Part shown: one piece after another, positions 16,691-24,748 of the stretch
How the letters are laid out: every line of letters begins with the position of its first letter
Numbering within the stretch: position 1 is the first letter of the stretch
From: Pseudomonas tritici
GTDB lineage: Bacteria > Pseudomonadota > Gammaproteobacteria > Pseudomonadales > Pseudomonadaceae
Direction of reading: 5' to 3'
DNA length: 64,000 nt
NCBI RefSeq assembly: GCF_014268275.3
Contig: NZ_CP077084.1
Location: 4,216,001 to 4,280,000, forward strand
Notes under the pieces: generated by a model
Database searches by the model: none
What the model was told of the DNA's origin: nothing
What the model saw: only the letters and a program-made list of their open reading frames with translations
Position numbers and translations under genes: made by a program

Positions 16691-17199
16691 CAACTTTCTC
16701 CAGATCAAAAACAGCAGATAGCCCAAGTGGCGCCTTGAACTCGATCAAGACCCTACACCAAAGCAGTGTGTATTACAGCTTGTATAAGACATGGCACTTT
16801 AGAACTACCGAGCAATGCCACTAGTTAGCCATGCCACGACATATTTTCTTAAACCAATCGACTAGTAGGTTTAACACAAGTTCCAAAACGTAAGAAATTA
16901 TTTCTTATTTCACGCAAAAATTAGCTTTCGTTTGACTTATAACCGCAAGAATTGCCTTAATTATGCGGTTTTCGCGGTTCAAAATGCCATCTCGTGATAT
17001 CGCTTAGACACTACTTACAACAATAACCACTACAATTATTACACTTATAAAACTGCGTAATTCGCCAAATAGTTGCAATTAGCCATCGGTTAAAAATTGC
17101 GATCACGGGTAACTATTGCCCAGAAAAAAGTGACGAGCGTGCACAGCAACCCGCACTTCTCGGCGCGCCATGTTTACTGAACAGTTGTCGGAGAGACCC
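16691..17199. other. AT-rich intergenic control region with inverted repeats
   Basis: About 510 bases without a gene, much richer in A+T than the surroundings. It holds the divergent promoters of the small exported-protein gene and the GH3 gene. Two palindromes stand out: TAAGAAAT-T-ATTTCTTA (16891-16907) and AACCGCA...TGCGGTT (16941-16970, 16-base spacer). A TTGACT hexamer sits at 16932, but no convincing -10 follows at 17 bases. No coding frame of note is present. Confidence 0.6.
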
Positions 17200-19950
17200 A
17201 TGAATAAACGCAAAATGATCGGTGCACAGTCGGCATTCGCCCTGCTGGCACTGGCCGTGTCCCAGGTGCACGCGGCGACCAGCCCTGCCCTGGATGAAGG
17301 TCGTGTGAGCCGTGCGGAAAACGCCGCAGACAAAACCCTGGCCAAGATGACCATGGAAGAAAAACTCGCCTACATCGGCGGCACCGGTGGCTGGGATGTC
17401 AAGCCGCTGACCCAGTACGGTGTCCCGCAGATTCACGGCGCCGATGGCGGCGTGGGTGTGCGCTACACCAGCGAAGGCAACGCACAAGGCGTGGTCTACC
17501 CGTCCGGGCCAAACCTGGCCGCCAGCTGGAACCCGCGCCGCGCCATCGACCTGGGCCGTGCCCTGGGTTATGACACTGCCAGCGGCGGTTATCAGTTTGT
17601 CACCGGCCCCGGCGTGAACCTGTATCGCATGCCATACAGCGGCCGTGCGTTCGAGTATTTGTCCGGTGAAGACCCGTTCCTCGGCGCCAGCCTCGGGCCG
17701 GCGTTGATCAACGGTATTCAGTCACGCGGGGTGTGGGCCAATGCCAAGCATTTCGCCGCCAACGACCAGGAAAGCAACCGCTTCCACCTTGATGAAATCA
17801 TCAGCGAACGCGTCCTGCGCGAAATGACCTTGCCGCCGTTCGAGTCCGCCTCGAAGAACAGCAAAGTCGCGATGATGATGTGCGCGTTCCAGAAGGTGAA
17901 CGGCGAGTTCGCCTGCCAGAACAAGCACCTGATGCGCGACATTCTGAAAACCGAATGGGGCTACCCGGGCTTCGTGCAGAGTGACTACAACGCTGTGGTC
18001 AGCGGTTTGCCAGCGGCACAGGCCGGCACCGACCTGGACATGATGGGCTACCAGATGAACAGCACCATCCTCAAGCCGTACCTGGACAGCGGCGAGCTGA
18101 GCAGCGCGACCATCGATGACAAGGTGCGCCGCATTCTCAAGCAGATCTACCTGTACAAGTTCGACAGCAAGGCACCGCTGACCAGCCACAACATGAACAG
18201 CGCCACCAGCAATCGCGTAGCGCTGAACGCCGCCCGTGAAGGCATCGTGCTGCTGAAAAACCAGAACAACCTGCTGCCGCTGGACGCGAAAAAGGTCAAG
18301 CGCATCGCTGTGGTCGGCACCCTGGCCAAGTACGCGCCACCCACCGGTTTTGGCAGTGCCAACGTCATGGCCGCTAACTACATCAGCGAGCTGAGCGGCC
18401 TGCAGCAACTGGCGCCGGGCGCCAAGGTCGAGTTCATCGACGGGCTGTCCCTGGACCCGGCCACTTCGACTTGGACCCATGCCGACAGCAATGGCAACAG
18501 CGCCAAAGGCTTGAAGACCGAGTTCTTCAGCAACACCAACTGGTCCGGTGACCCGGCCGCCAGCCGCACTGACACGCATGTCGACCTGGACTGGTCCACC
18601 GACAGCCTGCCGGTGAACGGCGATACCGCCGCCACTTCGATTCGCTACAGCGGCCAGATCACCCCAGCCGTCAGCGGCGAACAGGTGTTCAAGATCCGCG
18701 CCGACGGTGCGGTGCGCCTCTATGTCAACGGCAAGAAAGTCCTCGATAACGGCGACGGCAAGCCGCTGCCAAACAACAGCATCCCGCCGACCATCCCGGT
18801 GTTTGCCAAGGTCAACCTGGAGGCCGGCAAACCCGTCGATATCAAGCTGGAATACTCGCGTCGCAACGGCTACCTCTCGACCATGGGCGGCCTGGTCGGC
18901 GTGCAAATGAGCTGGGCCTCGCTGGTCGCGCCCAAGGATCTGGCGCAGTACGACGCCGTGCTGGTGGCAGCCGGTAACAGCAACGAATACGAGGGTGAAG
19001 GCTTCGACCACAGCTTCGATTTGCCGGAGTACCAGAACCTGCTGATCCAGAGCATCGCCAAGGTCAACCCGAACACCGTGGTCACGCTGCACGGCGGTAC
19101 CGGTTTGAAGATGAGCGACTGGATCGACCAGGTACCGGCCGCGCTGCATGCGTTCTACCCTGGGCAAAACGGCGGCCAGGCCCTGGCGGAGATTCTGCTG
19201 GGCAAGGTAAACCCGTCGGCCAAGCTGCCGATCAGTATCGAACGCAACATCGAAGACAACCCGATCTACGCGACCTTCCCAAAATTCGACAACCAGGAAA
19301 CCCTGGCCGAGATGAGCTACAAGGATGACCTGTTCCTGGGCTATCGCGGCTATGAGAAAAAAGGCATCAAGCCGCTCTACCCATTCGGTTATGGCTTGTC
19401 GTACACCACCTTCGGCTACAGCAACATCAGCGTGACCCCTGGGGTGGCGGTGGCCGGTGCACCGATCAAGGTGTCGTTCGACCTGGCCAACACCGGCAAG
19501 GTGGCAGGCGCCGAGGTCGCCGAGTTGTACGTGGGCCAGAACAACCCGAAAGTGGAGCGCGCCATCAAGGAACTCAAGGGCTACAAGAAGGTGTTCTTGA
19601 AGCCCGGCGAGAGCAAGCGCGTGACCATCGAGCTCAACGACCGCTCGCTGGCCTACTACGACGTGGCGAGCAAGCAATGGGTGGTGGATGCGGACAGTTT
19701 CAACCTGTCGGTGGGGGCGTCGTCCCAGGATATTCGCCTGAACGCCAAGCTGGTCAACCCGTTCCGCCAGGAACTGTCGACCACCACCAGCAACCCGCTG
19801 CCGCGCTCAGCGCTCAATTCGACGCTGCGTGAATCGACGGTGAAGACCGGTGGCGTGCTGCATCAGAATGAAGGTGACAGCGGCACCAGCGACGGTGATG
19901 GCTATGACATGAGCGATGACAGCAGCCAGGGCAGTGCCACCGGTAACTAA
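17200..19950 (+). CDS. Secreted GH3 beta-glucosidase-type glycoside hydrolase with PA14 insert
   Basis: A 916-residue protein beginning with a signal peptide (MNKRKMIG..., cleavage after VHA near residue 25). The GH3 N-domain spans about 45-325, with KHFAANDQES and the nucleophile Asp262 in GFVQSDYNA. The GH3 C-domain starts near 345 (REGIVLLKNQNNLLPL) and is interrupted by a PA14 domain (about 437-585, LKTEFFSNTNWSG). A C-terminal Fn3-like domain (about 765-840) is followed by an unusual acidic Gly/Ser/Asp tail. GGAGAG upstream supports ATG 17200. It would release glucose from beta-glucosides or oligosaccharides outside the cytoplasm. It may be a substrate of the adjacent type II system (inference). 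Confidence 0.92.
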   Translation: MNKRKMIGAQSAFALLALAVSQVHAATSPALDEGRVSRAENAADKTLAKMTMEEKLAYIGGTGGWDVKPLTQYGVPQIHGADGGVGVRYTSEGNAQGVVYPSGPNLAASWNPRRAIDLGRALGYDTASGGYQFVTGPGVNLYRMPYSGRAFEYLSGEDPFLGASLGPALINGIQSRGVWANAKHFAANDQESNRFHLDEIISERVLREMTLPPFESASKNSKVAMMMCAFQKVNGEFACQNKHLMRDILKTEWGYPGFVQSDYNAVVSGLPAAQAGTDLDMMGYQMNSTILKPYLDSGELSSATIDDKVRRILKQIYLYKFDSKAPLTSHNMNSATSNRVALNAAREGIVLLKNQNNLLPLDAKKVKRIAVVGTLAKYAPPTGFGSANVMAANYISELSGLQQLAPGAKVEFIDGLSLDPATSTWTHADSNGNSAKGLKTEFFSNTNWSGDPAASRTDTHVDLDWSTDSLPVNGDTAATSIRYSGQITPAVSGEQVFKIRADGAVRLYVNGKKVLDNGDGKPLPNNSIPPTIPVFAKVNLEAGKPVDIKLEYSRRNGYLSTMGGLVGVQMSWASLVAPKDLAQYDAVLVAAGNSNEYEGEGFDHSFDLPEYQNLLIQSIAKVNPNTVVTLHGGTGLKMSDWIDQVPAALHAFYPGQNGGQALAEILLGKVNPSAKLPISIERNIEDNPIYATFPKFDNQETLAEMSYKDDLFLGYRGYEKKGIKPLYPFGYGLSYTTFGYSNISVTPGVAVAGAPIKVSFDLANTGKVAGAEVAELYVGQNNPKVERAIKELKGYKKVFLKPGESKRVTIELNDRSLAYYDVASKQWVVDADSFNLSVGASSQDIRLNAKLVNPFRQELSTTTSNPLPRSALNSTLRESTVKTGGVLHQNEGDSGTSDGDGYDMSDDSSQGSATGN

Positions 19951-19970
19951 CAGATAAGAGGAGTGCTTTT

Positions 19971-20060
19971 TGTGGGAGCGGGCTTGCCCGCGATGGCGGA
20001 GTTTCAGTCGGTACATTTGCTGCTTGACTCACCGCTATCGCAGGCAAGCCAGCTCCCACA
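19971..20060. repeat. REP doublet (inverted pair)
   Basis: TGTGGGAGCGGGCTTGCCCG on the left faces a slightly decayed partner ending AGCTCCCACA on the right. It lies between the convergent GH3 gene and TetR gene, the usual position for REP elements, and could act as a bidirectional terminator. The right copy has two differences (CAGGCAAGCCAGC) from the consensus. Confidence 0.85.
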
Positions 20061-20091
20061 TTTGGATCTTCATGCATCAGGCGCATGAGAC

Positions 20092-20706
20092 TCAGGTTCT
20101 GATGGCCGCTTCGACCCGCGCAATGTAGGTATCGAAACGCGCCACCAGGTCCACCCGCTCGGGAAAGCGCAGCCATTGGACTTGCAACCCATCCATCATG
20201 GCCAGAATCTCTTCCACCAGCCCGGCGATGTCCACATCACCGCGCACCTCCCCCGCCGCCACCAGGTCGGCAAACTGCCCCTGCATCCGCTGATGAATCG
20301 CCGCATAGCGCTCCTGGAACCACGTCCACGCCGGGTGGGTGTCCAGCAAACTTTCGGCATTCAGAATCGTAAACGCCCGCACCACCCCCGGTGCCGTTGC
20401 GTTCGAGCGGTTAATGGCACGCAGGCTGCCGAGCAAGCCATTGAGGGTTTTTTCAGCTCGCACTTCGTCGGCAATCCGTTGATTGACCTCGTCGCGACGC
20501 TGCAACACGCCCATCAATAGCGAAATTTTGCTGGGAAAGTGGTGCAACAAGCCGGCCACTGAAATGCCGACAATCGCTGCCACCTGGGCCATCGAGGCGC
20601 CGCTGTAACCTTCCAGGGAAAACACCTGCAAGGCTGCGTCCAGCAGTTCTTCGCGGCGTTTTTCACCTTTGGGTGCGCGACGGGTCTTGGGGGCGGGTTC
20701 TTTCAT
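20092..20706 (-). CDS. TetR-family transcriptional regulator
   Basis: A 204-residue regulator. The N-terminal helix-turn-helix (about residues 17-63) reads REELLDAALQVFSLEGYSG, then MAQVAAIVGISVAGLLHHF and PSKISLL, which is standard TetR. The C-terminal domain resembles the TetR_C_6 group; the ligand is unknown. It is convergent with the GH3 gene across a REP doublet and lies 128 bases upstream of the fecE end on the same strand, so it probably has its own promoter. Its target genes are not evident. Confidence 0.9.
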   Translation of the reverse strand: MKEPAPKTRRAPKGEKRREELLDAALQVFSLEGYSGASMAQVAAIVGISVAGLLHHFPSKISLLMGVLQRRDEVNQRIADEVRAEKTLNGLLGSLRAINRSNATAPGVVRAFTILNAESLLDTHPAWTWFQERYAAIHQRMQGQFADLVAAGEVRGDVDIAGLVEEILAMMDGLQVQWLRFPERVDLVARFDTYIARVEAAIRT

Positions 20707-20834
20707 GAGGACGTCCTTGTGGGCAGGCTTGCACCGTATCCAAATCGGCCCTGAGCCGCAAATAAAGCTCAGGTGCTCTCCCGTTCGATCAAGCGGCAGC
20801 CCAACAGGTTCAAGCGCTGCACCTCACCCTTGCG

Positions 20835-21626
20835 TCAGGCGGAATGGCGGGTGCTTTTTTCGACCACGCACATGGGCGTGCCCGACACCGGTTCGTTCAT
20901 GATCTGCACCTGCACCTCAAACACCTGCCGCATCAGCTCGGCACTGATCACGTCCCCCGGCGCGCCGTCGGCCACCAGCTTGCCACCGTGCATCACCGCC
21001 AGGTGGTCGGCATAACGGCAAGCCTGGTTGATATCGTGCAGCACGGTAATCACCGTCTTCCCTTCAGCGGCCAGTTCGCCCATCAAGTCGAGCAGTTCAA
21101 CCTGGTGGCTGATGTCCAGGTAGGTCGTGGGCTCATCCAGCAACACCACCGGCGCGTTCTGCGCCAACACCATGGCCAGCCAGGCACGTTGGCGTTGACC
21201 ACCGGATAGATCTGCCAGGGCGCGGTCGGCCAGGCTGTCCAGTTCCAGGCGTTGCATGGCCTGGGTCACATGGGATTGATCGTTGCCGCTCAGGCGCCCC
21301 CACAATGAGTTGTGCGGGCTGCGACCATAGGCGACCAATTGGCGCACGCTGACACCTTCCGGCACCGGCAATACTTGAGGCAAAAACGCAATCTGCCGCG
21401 CCAATTGGCGAGCGGACAGGCCGGCGTAGGCCTGGCCATCCAGGGTCAATTCGCCCTGGGTCGGCTTGAGGATGCGCGCAAAGGCCTTGAGCAAGGTGGA
21501 TTTGCCGCAGCCGTTCGGCCCGATCAGCGCAGTGACCTTTCCGGCGGGTGGCGTGAATGACAACCCTTGCACGATGCGTGTCGCGCCGTAGCCAATATCG
21601 AGTTGATGTGCTTGAAGAATACTCAT
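20835..21626 (-). CDS. fecE: Ferric-siderophore ABC transporter ATP-binding protein (FecE-like)
   Basis: A 263-residue ATPase with Walker A GPNGCGKSTL, Q-loop AFLPQ, signature LSGGQRQRAWLAM and Walker B VVLLDEPTTYLD; the TTYLD ending is characteristic of iron-siderophore/B12 importers. ATG 21626 begins 4 bases after the preceding permease stop; the longer frame overlaps that gene and is rejected. It is the last gene of a fecB-C-D-E order identical to the E. coli ferric citrate operon and energises the two permeases. The transported chelate is uncertain. Confidence 0.88.
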   Translation of the reverse strand: MSILQAHQLDIGYGATRIVQGLSFTPPAGKVTALIGPNGCGKSTLLKAFARILKPTQGELTLDGQAYAGLSARQLARQIAFLPQVLPVPEGVSVRQLVAYGRSPHNSLWGRLSGNDQSHVTQAMQRLELDSLADRALADLSGGQRQRAWLAMVLAQNAPVVLLDEPTTYLDISHQVELLDLMGELAAEGKTVITVLHDINQACRYADHLAVMHGGKLVADGAPGDVISAELMRQVFEVQVQIMNEPVSGTPMCVVEKSTRHSA

Positions 21627-21630
21627 GTCA

Positions 21631-22599
21631 TCAGCCCTTGAACCGTGCCAGCAGCCAAAGAAAATACGGCGCGCCAATCACCGCCGTGAGCACCCCGGCG
21701 GGAATTTCGCTGGGCGCGATCAACGTGCGTCCCAACGTGTCGGCCAGCACCAGTAACAGTGCACCGATCAGCATCGACGCCGGCAGCAGGTACTGGTGAT
21801 GCCCGCCCACCAACCGCCGCGCCATATGCGGTGCGACCAGGCCGATAAACCCAATCGGCCCGATCACGCCCACGCCCAGGCTGGTCAGCAGCACCGCGCA
21901 GGCCATTGCCAGCCAGCGCGTGCGGTTCAGTGCCGTGCCGAGGCTGTGGGCGGCCTCATCGCCGAGGGCGACCAGGTTCAGCGGCTTGGCCAGGCACAGG
22001 CCCACGGGGATCAACACCAGGAACGGCAGCAGCAGCGCCACATGGTGCCAATTGCGGCTCCACAGGCTACCGGTCAGCGCGAGCAATGCGGTGTTGATAT
22101 CCAGCGGGTGGGACAGGATCAGAAACTCGGTGACGCTGGATAAGGTCACCGCAATCGCCACCCCGGACAACGCAAAGCGCACCCCGGAAAAACTCACCCC
22201 GGTGTTGTACAGCGCCAGCAGCAACGCGCCAGCCGCCCCGCCCAAACAGGCCACCAGCGGCAGCCAGGCAATTGGCAAGTGCGGCCAGCTGATGATCACC
22301 ACGGTCAGCGCCAGCCCCGCGCCCTGGGTCACGCCGAGAATTTCCGGCGAAGCCAGCGGGTTGCGGATCACGCCCTGCACAATCGCCCCGGCCAGGCCAA
22401 AGGCTGCACCTGCGAGGATCGCGATCAGGCTGCGTGGCAGGCGGTGGTTCCATACTTCGAAGTCGAGTGCATCGTGGGCCAGCAGGCGGTCCAGCACGGT
22501 GTCGAGCGTGAGCCACAGGGTGCCGGCGCTGAGGCTGACGAAGGTCGCCAGCAGCAACAGGCCGAGCAGCAGCCATAGGCGTAATCGTGGCCGGATCAT
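21631..22599 (-). CDS. fecD: FecCD-family iron-siderophore permease (FecD-like)
   Basis: A 322-residue permease with about 9-10 membrane helices. Family motifs are visible: LDFEVWNHRLPRSLIAILAGAAFGLAGAIVQGVIRNPLASPEILGVTQGAG and, near the end, GVIGPIGFIGLVAPHMARRL, the coupling segment that contacts the ATPase (only short parts quoted). It starts at ATG 22599, overlapping the upstream permease stop as ATGA. It forms the inner-membrane channel as a heterodimer with the preceding FecC-like subunit. Confidence 0.88.
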   Translation of the reverse strand: MIRPRLRLWLLLGLLLLATFVSLSAGTLWLTLDTVLDRLLAHDALDFEVWNHRLPRSLIAILAGAAFGLAGAIVQGVIRNPLASPEILGVTQGAGLALTVVIISWPHLPIAWLPLVACLGGAAGALLLALYNTGVSFSGVRFALSGVAIAVTLSSVTEFLILSHPLDINTALLALTGSLWSRNWHHVALLLPFLVLIPVGLCLAKPLNLVALGDEAAHSLGTALNRTRWLAMACAVLLTSLGVGVIGPIGFIGLVAPHMARRLVGGHHQYLLPASMLIGALLLVLADTLGRTLIAPSEIPAGVLTAVIGAPYFLWLLARFKG

Positions 22600-23585
22600 A
22601 AGGCGCGCCTGGCAAGAAAGAGAAAGAACGGTGCGCCGATCAACGCGGTGACCACGCCAGCCGGCGTTTCCACCGGGAAAGACACGGCGCGGCTGAGCAG
22701 GTCAGCCCCCAGCACGATCACCGCGCCCAACGCTGCGCTCAGCGGGATCAGCCAGCGGTAGTCATTACCGAGGAACTGGCGAAGAATATTCGGCGCGATC
22801 AACCCGACAAAACCGATCGGCCCCACGGCACAGACACTCGCCCCCACCAGCAACAGGCTGGCGATAAACACCTGCAAACGCAGGCTGGCGATGCCCACGC
22901 CCAACGAACGTGCGGCGTCTTCGCCAAGGTTGATCAGGTTCAGGCGCGGTGCACACCAGAGCGCCCACAGCCCGCCAATCAAGGTGCACGGCCAGAGCAA
23001 CTGCACTTGCGCGGCGCCCACATTGGCCAGGGAGCCGGCCAGCCAGTTGAGCACGCTTTGCGCCTGGGCCTCGACCAGAATCACCGTGAGCCGGGTCAGT
23101 GCCGCACACAATGCCGCTACCGCAACGCCGGCCAAGACCAGACGGCCCTGGGCCGTGGTCGGCGACCAGGCGCCGCCAAGGCTGAATACCGTGATCCAGG
23201 CCAACGCGCCGCCCAGGCAGGTCATCAACAATGCACCACCGGCAAACGGCGGCGCGACCAGGCCGGTGGAAAACAGGGCCAAGCCCAACGCCGCGCCCGC
23301 TGTCACACCAAACAAGGACGGCGAGGCCAGACGGTTGCGCGTAATGCCCTGCATCAGCGCGCCGGCCAGGCCCAGGCAGGCGCCGACCAAGGCGGCACAC
23401 ACGGCACGCGGCACGCGCAACTGGGCGACGATATACGCCATGTTGCCGCCTACGCTGCCTTGATGGAACAGCCCATTCCACGCGTCCGCCGCCGTGAGCG
23501 TGAACGGCGACCAGCTGTACAGCGAGAGCCAGAACAACAACGCGCCCAGCAATACAATGCCTGCCGCCGCAAAACCGCGTTGCAC
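22596..23585 (-). CDS. fecC: FecCD-family iron-siderophore permease (FecC-like)
   Basis: A 329-residue permease, paralogous to the next gene, with LRVPRAVCAALVGACLGLAG, NRLASPSLFGVTAGA and the coupling motif VGPIGFVGLIAPNILRQF. The start codon is GTG at 23585, two bases after the stop of the binding-protein gene, so translation is probably coupled. About 9-10 membrane helices are expected. It pairs with the FecD-like subunit for cytoplasmic uptake of ferric chelate. Confidence 0.87.
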   Translation of the reverse strand: MQRGFAAAGIVLLGALLFWLSLYSWSPFTLTAADAWNGLFHQGSVGGNMAYIVAQLRVPRAVCAALVGACLGLAGALMQGITRNRLASPSLFGVTAGAALGLALFSTGLVAPPFAGGALLMTCLGGALAWITVFSLGGAWSPTTAQGRLVLAGVAVAALCAALTRLTVILVEAQAQSVLNWLAGSLANVGAAQVQLLWPCTLIGGLWALWCAPRLNLINLGEDAARSLGVGIASLRLQVFIASLLLVGASVCAVGPIGFVGLIAPNILRQFLGNDYRWLIPLSAALGAVIVLGADLLSRAVSFPVETPAGVVTALIGAPFFLFLARRAL

Positions 23586-23587
23586 GC

Positions 23588-24508
23588 TTACTGGCTCAAC
23601 ACAGCTTTGCCGCCTTTAAGAATCGCCAACGCATCTTCGGCGATCTGCTCCGAGGCCAGCACGCCACGGTTGCGCGCCCAGCTGTCGCCATCGACTTCGG
23701 CTACCTGCTTGTTACGCACGGCGCTGAGCACTTGCCACAACGGCTGCTTGCTCCAGCTGTCGACGATGCTGGGGCGACGGTAATGGCCGACCAGCAACCA
23801 GCCCGGGTCGAGGGCGAGCAGTTGCTCCAGGCTGACAAATTCGGTGGGCGCGGCGTTGGCGCGTACCGATGGGACTTTCAGGCCGATGGCCTGCAACACG
23901 CTGCCTGCGTAGGAGTCTGGGCCGTGCACGGAGAAGCTGTCTTCACGGGCGACGCCGAACAGCACGCTGGCGCCAGCGGGAATCTGTTGCGCGATGGCTT
24001 TGAGGTTTTCACGGTTCTTCTGGATACGCGCTTCCATCTGCGCGCTCTTGCCAAGCGCCTTGCCGATCAGCTCGGCAGATTTCAGGCTGCCTTGGTAATC
24101 CTCACCACGCGAGGGCAACAACAGCGTCGGCGCGATGCTCGCCAAGTCGCTGTACAACGCCTGGTGGCGATTGAGGTCGGCGACGATCAGGTCGGGCTTG
24201 AGCCGGGCGATTTCCTCGATGCTCGGCTGCGAGCGCAGGCCTACGGACTTCCACTCACCGATAGCCTGGCGCACACGGGGCAACACGCGGTTGGCATCAC
24301 CATCATCGGCGGCGCCAACGGGCGTTACGTCAACGGCAGCCAAACTGTCGAGAAAGGAAAACTCCAGCACCACCACACGCTTGGGCGCGTCCGGCAGATG
24401 CACCGCGTGCTGGCCATCATTGAGGTCGATCGGGGCGGCGCTCAGCAGGCTTGAAGAGAACGCCAAGAGGCAGGCGGCAACGGTGGGGATGGAGCGCAAC
24501 ATTCGCAT
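23588..24508 (-). CDS. fecB: Periplasmic ferric-chelate binding protein (FecB-like)
   Basis: A 306-residue binding protein with a signal peptide (cleavage near LSA-AP, residue 24). Many stretches resemble E. coli FecB as I remember it: RVVVLEFSFLDSLAAVDV, GAADDGDANRVLP, SVGLRSQPSIEEIA, LKPDLIVAD, and WLLVGHYRRPSIV. This suggests ferric dicitrate or a similar carboxylate/hydroxamate chelate. ATG 24508 has GAGG eight bases upstream. It is the first gene of the transporter operon, with a Fur-like site about 100 bases upstream. Confidence 0.87.
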   Translation of the reverse strand: MRMLRSIPTVAACLLAFSSSLLSAAPIDLNDGQHAVHLPDAPKRVVVLEFSFLDSLAAVDVTPVGAADDGDANRVLPRVRQAIGEWKSVGLRSQPSIEEIARLKPDLIVADLNRHQALYSDLASIAPTLLLPSRGEDYQGSLKSAELIGKALGKSAQMEARIQKNRENLKAIAQQIPAGASVLFGVAREDSFSVHGPDSYAGSVLQAIGLKVPSVRANAAPTEFVSLEQLLALDPGWLLVGHYRRPSIVDSWSKQPLWQVLSAVRNKQVAEVDGDSWARNRGVLASEQIAEDALAILKGGKAVLSQ

Positions 24509-24594
24509 GACAAGGACCTCGGCGTTGGAACACCCCAGCTAGACCTGTTGGGGAAAACGGCGGGTACTATTCCATATTGGCGCGGCGCGATCAA

Positions 24595-24613
24595 AAAACA
24601 TTCTCATTAAGGT
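24595..24613. promoter_or_regulatory. Possible Fur box upstream of the fecBCDE-like operon
   Basis: Read on the minus strand the segment contains AATGAGAATG followed by a T-run, matching one strong half of the Fur consensus (AATGAGAAT...). The second half is poor. Position about 90-105 bases upstream of the binding-protein start fits iron repression. Confidence 0.4.
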
Positions 24614-24636
24614 GATCCCCGCCGACACCGCCGATC

Positions 24637-24731
24637 AAATGTGGGAGCGGGCTTGCTCGCGAATACGGAGGGTCAGTCGAAGATGCTCCAACTGGGCCAC
24701 CGCTTTCGCGAGCAAGCCCGCTCCCACATTT
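24637..24731. repeat. REP doublet (inverted pair)
   Basis: Left arm AATGTGGGAGCGGGCTTGCT and right arm ending CGAGCAAGCCCGCTCCCACATT form a near-perfect facing pair, with the variant core GCTTGCTCGCGA instead of GCTTGCCCGCGA. It lies between the TonB receptor end and the fecB-like promoter, where it could terminate the receptor transcript. Confidence 0.88.
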
Positions 24732-24748
24732 TGATCGGTGTACACCCG

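Noticed and set aside
17722..19677. 651-codon open frame on the minus strand
   Set aside because: It is antisense to the GH3 gene and arises from GC-rich third positions; it has no ribosome-binding site or domain and a biased composition.
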